From Desulfuromonadales bacterium (GTDB lineage Bacteria; Desulfobacterota; Desulfuromonadia; Desulfuromonadales; JAGXHI01), in contig JAGXHI010000061.1 of the NCBI GenBank assembly GCA_024636295.1, forward strand, positions 62,001 through 126,000: a stretch of 64,000 nucleotides of DNA, in the 5' to 3' direction. Position 1 is the first letter of the stretch. The number at the start of each line of letters is the position of its first letter. Positions 57,589 through 64,000 of the stretch are shown piece after piece. The translations under genes and the position numbers were made by a program. The notes beneath the pieces were generated by a model. It was not told the origin of the DNA. It saw only the letters and a program-made list of their open reading frames with translations, and made no database searches.

Positions 57589-57760
57589 GATGGAAGTATC
57601 CCTCGGACAGGGGTGAAGGTCAATGGGAAAGGTCCTTTCCCATCTCGTTCGGAAATCGGATGAGCCAGTCTCAAATGGCAGCACTTCCTGAGCCCCCATC
57701 TGCTGGAGCTGCAGAAGCGTCTCCTGTCTGGCTTGCCTCCGGCAGGTGGAAAATAGTAGC

Positions 57761-58429
57761 ATGCCCTCCATGGATGATCTTCTCGAAGACTATAAGAATA
57801 TTCTCGCCCGCATCGATCTCTGGTTCGACCGCTCTCTGGAGGCGGCACGTCCCGGACAGATCGCCTGCGCCCGAGGCTGCAACGCCTGCTGCCGAGGATT
57901 GTTCGATATCACCCTCCTCGATGCCCTCCTTCTGCAGCAGGGTTTCAGGACCCTTCCGCGAAGCGTCAGGGAGGCTTCCCTGGAGCAGTCCCGCCGGCGC
58001 CTGGACGAACTGCGGAGGCGCTGGCCCGGCTTTTCAGCGCCGTACCGGCTCAACGCCATGCCCGACGAGAAATGGACCGAAATGCCGGAGGACGACGAGA
58101 CCCCCTGTCCCCTCCTCGGCGCCGACGGCGACTGTCTGATCTATCTCTGGCGGCCGATGATCTGCCGCCTCCATGGATTGCCGAACATCGATTTCTCCGG
58201 AGAGATCTTCTCCCGCGAATGGTGCACGAAAAATTTCCCCGACATCGACCCCCTGACCCTGCCGGAGTTGCGCTGGAAATTCCGCCGGACTTTCGAAGAA
58301 GAAATCCGGCTTTTCCGCAAATTCACCTCCCGCCTCCTCGGCGCCTCCGTCAATGAGCTCGATACCTTTATTCCAACGGCGCTGCTGATCGATTTTGCGG
58401 GGACCGACTGGAAGAACCTGAAAATCTGA
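57761..58429 (+). CDS. YkgJ-type Cys-cluster protein
   Basis: The 222-residue protein has the Cys-cluster motif (CARGCNACCRG near residue 30) and the later CPLLGADGDCLIYLWRPMIC with RLHG. This is the YkgJ/Fli-B-like CxxxCxxC family, thought to hold zinc or iron. Function is unknown. ATG 57761 is chosen; a GTG 15 bases earlier is possible. It is divergent from the thioesterase and is followed by a strong hairpin. Confidence 0.85.
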   Translation: MPSMDDLLEDYKNILARIDLWFDRSLEAARPGQIACARGCNACCRGLFDITLLDALLLQQGFRTLPRSVREASLEQSRRRLDELRRRWPGFSAPYRLNAMPDEKWTEMPEDDETPCPLLGADGDCLIYLWRPMICRLHGLPNIDFSGEIFSREWCTKNFPDIDPLTLPELRWKFRRTFEEEIRLFRKFTSRLLGASVNELDTFIPTALLIDFAGTDWKNLKI

Positions 58430-58476
58430 TTCGCCTTCCCGGTTCCATTCTCCTGGATGTTCCCGATTTATGAAAT

Positions 58477-58512
58477 ATCCAAAGGCCACCTCAAGAAGGG
58501 TGGCCTTTGGAT
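58477..58512. terminator. Strong 14-bp hairpin after the YkgJ-type gene
   Basis: CCAAAGGCCACC (58479-58490) and GGTGGCCTTTGG (58499-58510) pair perfectly, and two further A-T pairs extend the stem. The T-run is weak (ATTTCT), but position and strength fit a terminator. Confidence 0.75.
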
Positions 58513-58875
58513 TTCTGAACCCGTTAAAGTTGTATTGATGAATAATTTGATGACATGAAGTTGTAAATTATCATTGCTTTGATAAAAGTTGCTGCGGAAG
58601 AAAAAACTGCTCATCTAAGCTGATCCTTGCAATGACTGTATCCTATGACAATCTTTGTTACCTGCATCAAACTCCATTTAAAAAACGGTATGATAAGACG
58701 CTGATTGTCACCTGGGACATTTGGGTCATGCAATTCTCGAGCTGAATTATCCTTGAAATAATAAATTATCTTTTGTTTTTAAGCAGGTTAGGGGACTCTT
58801 TGCAAATGCTTGGAATACTTTCTGCTCATGCAAATAGACGAACAGGGAATTTCCTGTTTTTTCGTACAGCGATAG
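58513..58875. other. AT-rich non-coding stretch upstream of the riboswitch
   Basis: No gene is seen. The DNA is markedly AT-rich from 58540 to 58780, unlike the flanks, and should contain the promoter of the riboswitch transcript. A small IR (GGGAATTTCC near 58846) is present. Confidence 0.5.
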
Positions 58876-58966
58876 ATCTCCGAAAGGGCAAAACCAGAGA
58901 AATCTGGTGACGCAAAACTACGGGTCCGCCGATCGCGAAGGCGGATAGCCGGGTTGCCGAAGAGAT
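58876..58966 (+). promoter_or_regulatory. Cyclic-di-GMP-I riboswitch (GEMM)
   Basis: The aptamer shows GEMM landmarks: P1 ATCTC (58876-58880) with GAGAT (58962-58966), the conserved GAAAGGGCAAAACC, P2 CCAGA/TCTGG capped by a GAAA tetraloop, then TGACGCAAAACTACGGGTC, P3 CCGCC/GCGG and the closing AGCCGGGTTGCCGAAG. The base matching Vc2 G20 is G (AGGGC), which favours c-di-GMP over cGAMP. It precedes an intrinsic terminator and a giant exported protein. Confidence 0.93.
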
Positions 58967-59012
58967 GAGTAATGCATCCTTTGGTCCCGGCAGTACAGGA
59001 GTAATCAAGGAG

Positions 59013-59046
59013 CGCTCATCTTCGGCAGGAGATGGGCGTTTTTTTT
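59013..59046 (+). terminator. Intrinsic terminator of the riboswitch expression platform
   Basis: CGCTCATCT (59013-59021) and AGATGGGCG (59030-59038) form a 9-bp stem with one G-U pair, followed by eight T. It lies between the aptamer and the start codon, so ligand binding should decide whether transcription reaches the downstream gene. The direction (on or off) cannot be read with certainty. Confidence 0.85.
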
Positions 59047-59106
59047 GATTTGGGCCACATGACGAAAATAAAACTTCCATTTTGGCCCCTGCCGACGAAG
59101 GAATCC

Positions 59107-62100
59107 ATGACTGGAATTCGGGCATACCTGATTTCTGCCTGCTTCGGAACGTCGGTCTGCCTGAAGAGCAGGATCGGTATCCCGCTTCTGCTCTTCGCCC
59201 TGCTGCTGGTTTCGGCCTTCTCCGCGCAGGCGGAGGTCAAGTGCTCCGATTACCCCGGTGGAGTGATTGACGGCAACGCCGGCGATCCTGCTCCTGCCCA
59301 GCTCACGATCGACCGTGATTGCCAGGTATTGAACCACAATCCTCTGAACACCAACATTACCTATATCAATAACCTGGGATCCTTTTTCGTTATCTTCGAC
59401 AACGTCAACTTCACCGGCAATATGTCGTGTGATGATGTCGCCGGCCACAAGATCTGGTTTTCCAACTCCTCGGATCACAATATCAGTGAGAAATGCCGCT
59501 CACTTTTTATACCTGTAGAGACCATTGATAAGAAGAACCCCGCGGGCCAGACCACAGCCACCGTCGGTGTGCCTTTCACCTACACGCTCACGCTCCCGTC
59601 CATGGAAATCTCCGGTGATCCCTCGAGCAACGACTTGCACACCATCACTATCACCGACGATCTCACTGCGACGGGTGTGGATCTCACTTATGTGAGCCAC
59701 CGCGCCTACCTGGAAAGCAGCGGCGCCACGGTGCCGCTGACATTCAGCAATCCGGATAATAAGCACCTTACCTTCGAATACCCCCTGATCCCGAAGGGCG
59801 AGCAGATCGTGCTCGAACTCACGGTCGTCCTCGACGATACCGTGAGGAATATGCCAGGTACGCAGTTCACCAACATCGCCAAGTGGTGGTTCGGGAGACT
59901 CATCGATGGTGAGTTCTTTGAACCCCTCCCGGGCGAGTGGGGGCGAACGGAGTTGATGACGATTGTCGCGCCCGATCTCGTGGTCACGAAGACGGGTCCG
60001 GATATCCTGGGGGGCCTCAACCTCGGGGAGTGGGGGGCGTTCACCATCGATGTCGAGAACGCCGGGGCCGGCGACGCCTGGAGCATCACCGTCCTTGACC
60101 GTCTTCCCGACGAAAACAACGGCGGCATGTGCGATATGACGCCAGACGTGGAAAGCGTTCAGATCAACGGCGCCACCTCCCGCATTCTCGCCGAAGGCGC
60201 CGACTACTTGCTCAGCTATGGCGGGGCGCCGACCTGCGAGCTCAGATTCAACCTGTTGGAGTCCGCTGGACCGGTCAGGCCCGGTGAACACCTGATTGTC
60301 GATTATCGGACCAAGCTCGACAAGGACAGTCAGAATGGCGCCACACTCCCTAATATCGCGGGGGCCACTCAGTGGTTCAACGACGACAGCAGCAATACGG
60401 AGCCCCGCGCCTACACGCGCACTCTGACCAACGGTACGGTGGATTCGCGTGACCACGAGGACGCCCACAACGTCGCGGTGGCGCTCTCGGGTTACTTCTT
60501 CGAGAAGACGGTCGTGAATCTGACCAGCGGCGAGAGCCCGGCCACGGTGGCCGCTCCCGGCGACCGGCTTCGCTACACGCTGCGTCTACAGACCACCGAT
60601 GACGGACTCGACAATTTCGCCTTCTACGATGAGCTGGATGCTCTGAATACGCCGGCCGCTTTCGAGCCGGGCACGCTTGTTATCGTCAGCCCGCTTCCTG
60701 CCGGCGCAACGGACAACAGCAACCCCGTTGGCGGTGTGAAAGGAACGGGCGTCCTCGATATCCGAAATCTGAGTCTCCCGGCCGACAGCGAGCTCCTTAT
60801 CCGGTTCGATGTCACTCCGGTTTCCCCCCTGAACGATGGGGACATCGCCGCGAACCAGTCGCACCTCATCGTCGATGACGCACAATTCGCGGTCAGCGAT
60901 GATCCCAATGTGGACGGCCAGGCCGATCCCTCCGTGGCGGGTGACGAGGATCCCACCCGAGTGGTGATTCAGGCGCCTGAGCCTCCCTCTCCGCCGCTCA
61001 AGGAAGTGCTCCAGGCGACGGTCGCCATCGGCGAGGAGATCACCTACCGGATCACCGTGCCAGGCGCCCCGCGCAACGCCGTGCTCAAAAATGTCATCGT
61101 CACCGACGCCCTCGATCCGTCACTCGAATTCGTCGATGCCACCGCCACTTTGAATGACGGGGGATTGGCTCTCTCGACCGAAATCACCGGGGGGACGCTG
61201 AGCTGGAGCATCGACGCCATCCCGGTCGGCCAGCAGGCGGAAATTCTCTTTACCGCCCGTATTGCGAATAACGACACCACGATGGCGGGTGCGATCGTGA
61301 GCAATGTCGCCTCCTACACCTATGTCGAAAATGGGGAAAGCAGGAGCGGCGGCAGCAGTGATCCGGCCGACCTGACCATCGTCGAACCGGTAGTGACTGT
61401 CGCCAAGGCGGTCAATCCCGTGACGCCGCCGTCAGCGGGCGACATTCTCACCTACACCCTGACACTTGAGGCCCATGACGGAGCCGATTTTTCCGGCGCT
61501 TTCGACCTGAGCATCGAGGACACGCTAGGACCGGGGCTGGAATACGCGGGCGGCGCACAGATCGATGGCGTGCTGGCGGAACCGGGGGTGAAGATCGATG
61601 AGGCCGCCAGGATACAGACCCTCGCCTGGCCTGCTTTTGACCTTGCGGAGGGGGATATCGTCACGATCACCTATGACGTGCGCGTGCTCGATAACATAAC
61701 CGCCGGTCAGGAAATGACCAATTCCGCCACCATACGCTGGACCAGCCTGCCGGGCGACCAAAGTCCCCATGAACGCACCGGCGATCTGGATTTTGCCTAC
61801 AACGATTACGTCGCCACGGATTCCACCACGCTGACCATTGAAGATAACACCCGCCTGAACAAGACGCGCCTGAACGACACGTATGGCGGCGCCGATGAGG
61901 ATACGCGCATCGGGGATATCATCGATTTCGAGTTGCGCCTGGGGTTGGATGAAGGCGCCTACAGCGGCCTTGTGCTCACCGATACCCTGCCGAGGGGGAT
62001 GGTTTTCGAGGGGATCGTGCGCATCCATGACGATACGGACGAACCCTTCGGCGCGGCAGCTCCGTTCAGTCATGCCGACCTGTCGGGGCCGACTGTCAGC

Positions 62101-64000
62101 GGCGATCAGGCAACGGGCCCGACCGTCATCACCTGGAATTTGGGCGAGGTGGTCAACGCCGGAGACAACGACGATACCAATGATGACTTTGTCATCGTGT
62201 ACCGGGTGCGTATTCTCAATGAGGCGCTTGCTCAGCAGGACCATATGGGGCTGATAAATAATGCCCGCCTGGAATACCTGACCGCCACCGGCGTGGCGAC
62301 GCGGGCGGCCACGGACGGCATTTCGGTGCTGCAGCCGAACCTGAGCGTGTCAAAAACAGTGACGCCTGCCGGCGGCGATACGGTCATCGAGGCCGGTGAG
62401 GTCATCACCTATACCATCGAAATCGCCAACCATGGGACGGCCCCCTCTTATGACACGGTGCTGGAGGATGTGCTGCCGGCGGGACTGGATGCGGGCGCCC
62501 TGAACACGATGAGCATCGAGCTTGTGAATGCGGGCGCCGTGCTTCCGGTCTTTGCGCCGGCCTACAACAGTGCGACCCGTACCGCCACCTGGGATTTTGA
62601 CTCCGGAGCCGCCGATGCCTATACCATCCCGGCGGGCGAGACCCTGCGCCTGACCTGCCGGATCAGTGTCGATGCCGAACTCGGGGCCGGGCTGACCCTG
62701 ATGAATGCGGCTACCGCCACCCTTTATCACTCATTCGATGACGAAGCCGCGCCGATGTTTGAATCCATCAGAGGCGTGCGGGAAATTTACGGCCCCAGCA
62801 ACACGGCGGTCGCCACCCTGACCACCCCGGCGCCGGGAGAGCTGACCAAGGCGACGACAAAGGATACGGCCGCCATCGGGGAACAATTCACCTATCGTAT
62901 TACTGTCCCGGCCATTCCAGACGACACGGCCCTGTACGATGTTCGGATCCTCGATGATCTCACCGTCTCGGCGGCGGATCTTCGTTTCGTCCGTGTAAAA
63001 AAGGTCGCAGGCTCCGGGACGTGGAGCCCTGAGAACACCGGCGCCGATACCGATCTGGTGATCGAAGACACCTCTACCGGCATCGATATTCCGGCCGGTG
63101 AACAGGCGATCATCGAGCTCACCGTCGAGCTGCTGAATACCGCCACGAATTTACCAGGACTCCTTTTCCACAACACCGCGGATTACACCTACAACTCTTT
63201 GAACGATAACGCCGCCAGCCGAGCTACCGGTCTGCCGGGCGTCAGCGGAGATATGGTCATCGTCGGGCCCGATTCGCTTACGCTGGCGAAAACGGGTCCG
63301 GCTGAGATGCGGTCCGAAGTCCCGGGAGCTTTCAGGCTGGATGTGCACAACACCGGCACCGGGACCGCCTGGGATCTGACCATTACCGATCGCCTTCCGA
63401 ATCCCGATCAGGGAGGCATGTGCGGTACTCCCCCGGAGAATGTGACCGCGCGTATATTTGCGGCCGACGGCGTCACGCCGGTATCCGAGGCTCTGGTTGA
63501 AGGCGTCGATTTCGAGGTGAACTTCACCGGCGAACCGGATTGCACTTTCATGGTGACCATGCTTTCGGCGGACGCGGCGATTCCGGCCGATCACCGTCTC
63601 ATCGTCACCTACGAGGCAACTCTGGACGCGGATAATCCCCCCGGCGCCGCCCTGACCAATGTGGCCGCGGCGACCGAATGGTTCAGCGGTAAAACCGTAG
63701 GATCAGGCGCCACCGGAGCGATCCGGACCTATGCCGGCGTCCTGACGGACGGAACCGTGGGAGTCCTGGATGAGCAGGATGCTTACACCGTCACCACCGA
63801 AATGCCGATTCTGTCATTCGAAAAGACGGTGGTGAATGTGACCACAGGTCAAAATCCGGGCACGGATGCGCGGCCGGGCGATACCTTGCGCTATACCCTG
63901 CGCGTGACGAACGTGAGTTCAATGAAGGCGCCCGAGTTCTCCATCGTGGACGAACTGGATGCACTGAACGGACAGGCGATCTTCGCCCCGGGGACACTGA
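59107..64000 (+). CDS. Giant exported DUF11-repeat surface protein, partial
   Basis: The frame stays open from ATG 59107 (site GAAGGA) to the window end, at least 1,631 residues. A signal segment (IPLLLFALLLVSAFSAQA) is followed by many DUF11/isopeptide-type Ig-like repeats, e.g. LVVTKTGPDILGGLNLGEWG, TPAGGDTVIEAGEVITYTIE and LSVSKTVTPAGG. A larger unit recurs at about 3.3 kb: the KTGP segment at 59992 and 63292, and EKTVVNLTSGESP at 60502 versus EKTVVNVTTGQNP at 63820. These are extracellular stalk or adhesin-like proteins. Expression is predicted to respond to c-di-GMP through the upstream riboswitch. An in-frame ATG at 59059 is an alternative start without a site. The C-terminal anchor is outside the window. 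Confidence 0.9.
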   Translation, partial: MTGIRAYLISACFGTSVCLKSRIGIPLLLFALLLVSAFSAQAEVKCSDYPGGVIDGNAGDPAPAQLTIDRDCQVLNHNPLNTNITYINNLGSFFVIFDNVNFTGNMSCDDVAGHKIWFSNSSDHNISEKCRSLFIPVETIDKKNPAGQTTATVGVPFTYTLTLPSMEISGDPSSNDLHTITITDDLTATGVDLTYVSHRAYLESSGATVPLTFSNPDNKHLTFEYPLIPKGEQIVLELTVVLDDTVRNMPGTQFTNIAKWWFGRLIDGEFFEPLPGEWGRTELMTIVAPDLVVTKTGPDILGGLNLGEWGAFTIDVENAGAGDAWSITVLDRLPDENNGGMCDMTPDVESVQINGATSRILAEGADYLLSYGGAPTCELRFNLLESAGPVRPGEHLIVDYRTKLDKDSQNGATLPNIAGATQWFNDDSSNTEPRAYTRTLTNGTVDSRDHEDAHNVAVALSGYFFEKTVVNLTSGESPATVAAPGDRLRYTLRLQTTDDGLDNFAFYDELDALNTPAAFEPGTLVIVSPLPAGATDNSNPVGGVKGTGVLDIRNLSLPADSELLIRFDVTPVSPLNDGDIAANQSHLIVDDAQFAVSDDPNVDGQADPSVAGDEDPTRVVIQAPEPPSPPLKEVLQATVAIGEEITYRITVPGAPRNAVLKNVIVTDALDPSLEFVDATATLNDGGLALSTEITGGTLSWSIDAIPVGQQAEILFTARIANNDTTMAGAIVSNVASYTYVENGESRSGGSSDPADLTIVEPVVTVAKAVNPVTPPSAGDILTYTLTLEAHDGADFSGAFDLSIEDTLGPGLEYAGGAQIDGVLAEPGVKIDEAARIQTLAWPAFDLAEGDIVTITYDVRVLDNITAGQEMTNSATIRWTSLPGDQSPHERTGDLDFAYNDYVATDSTTLTIEDNTRLNKTRLNDTYGGADEDTRIGDIIDFELRLGLDEGAYSGLVLTDTLPRGMVFEGIVRIHDDTDEPFGAAAPFSHADLSGPTVSGDQATGPTVITWNLGEVVNAGDNDDTNDDFVIVYRVRILNEALAQQDHMGLINNARLEYLTATGVATRAATDGISVLQPNLSVSKTVTPAGGDTVIEAGEVITYTIEIANHGTAPSYDTVLEDVLPAGLDAGALNTMSIELVNAGAVLPVFAPAYNSATRTATWDFDSGAADAYTIPAGETLRLTCRISVDAELGAGLTLMNAATATLYHSFDDEAAPMFESIRGVREIYGPSNTAVATLTTPAPGELTKATTKDTAAIGEQFTYRITVPAIPDDTALYDVRILDDLTVSAADLRFVRVKKVAGSGTWSPENTGADTDLVIEDTSTGIDIPAGEQAIIELTVELLNTATNLPGLLFHNTADYTYNSLNDNAASRATGLPGVSGDMVIVGPDSLTLAKTGPAEMRSEVPGAFRLDVHNTGTGTAWDLTITDRLPNPDQGGMCGTPPENVTARIFAADGVTPVSEALVEGVDFEVNFTGEPDCTFMVTMLSADAAIPADHRLIVTYEATLDADNPPGAALTNVAAATEWFSGKTVGSGATGAIRTYAGVLTDGTVGVLDEQDAYTVTTEMPILSFEKTVVNVTTGQNPGTDARPGDTLRYTLRVTNVSSMKAPEFSIVDELDALNGQAIFAPGTL

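Noticed and set aside
58876..58966. cGAMP-specific variant of the GEMM riboswitch
   Set aside because: The discriminating base (Vc2 position 20) appears to be G, as in c-di-GMP binders; cGAMP-selective forms have A.

Overview
The window looks like a chromosomal segment of an anaerobic bacterium of the Desulfuromonadia (Geobacter/Desulfuromonas-type, formerly deltaproteobacteria). This is inferred from the gene content: an hgcAB mercury-methylation pair, apparent selenocysteine use, a GEMM cyclic-di-GMP riboswitch, [4Fe-4S] oxidoreductases, a TRAP transporter and abundant short interspersed palindromic repeats. No 16S or tRNA gene is present to confirm it.

Layout. (1) 1-8.3 kb: a rearranged type I restriction-modification island. 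It has a frameshifted DUF1016/YhcG nuclease, hsdS, a scar made of a broken four-helix-bundle gene joined to a fragment of hsdR, a hipBA toxin-antitoxin pair, full-length hsdR and a YgjP-type metallopeptidase. No hsdM lies in the window. One short interspersed repeat occurs three times here, once in frame inside hsdR. (2) 8.4-17 kb: a secreted MsrA whose catalytic Cys codon is UGA with a SECIS-like hairpin, a small zinc-ribbon membrane protein, then molybdopterin oxidoreductase, M20 peptidase, Fe-S aldo/keto reductase, flavin reductase, HisD/HpsN-like dehydrogenase and a 3D-domain protein. (3) 17-20.3 kb: GNAT, a YdfG-type SDR, and an unusual fusion of a 5'-3' exonuclease with RNase HI. (4) 20.5-26.5 kb: an operon of secreted proteins of unknown role, including two paralogues and an ankyrin/GerMN protein. 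(5) 26.5-28.7 kb: a Cys-rich MarR regulator, hgcA and hgcB. hgcA can be read with its conserved N-terminus only if an in-frame UGA following a Cys codon is decoded, most simply as selenocysteine. (6) 29-41.5 kb: a catabolic region with acetaldehyde dehydrogenase/4-hydroxy-2-oxovalerate aldolase, TRAP transporter DctPQM, asparaginase, IclR regulator, SDR, GlcD/GlcF-like oxidase and Fe-alcohol dehydrogenase. The first two operons share a dyad motif upstream. (7) 41.6-58.5 kb: PAS histidine kinase, a 3,069-residue NdvB-type cyclic glucan synthase, a YheU-like protein, methyltransferase, a 34-residue Lys-rich protein, RIO kinase, DEAD-box helicase, hotdog thioesterase and a YkgJ-type Cys-cluster protein. 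(8) 58.5-64 kb: a c-di-GMP riboswitch with an intrinsic terminator, followed by a giant exported DUF11-repeat protein that runs off the window.

Main points: two probable UGA-recoded genes (msrA strong, hgcA strong but new to me), with hgcB possibly showing the same Cys-UGA pattern at its end. The restriction subunit is translationally coupled to a HipA toxin. A putative shared operator joins transport and aldol cleavage into one regulon.
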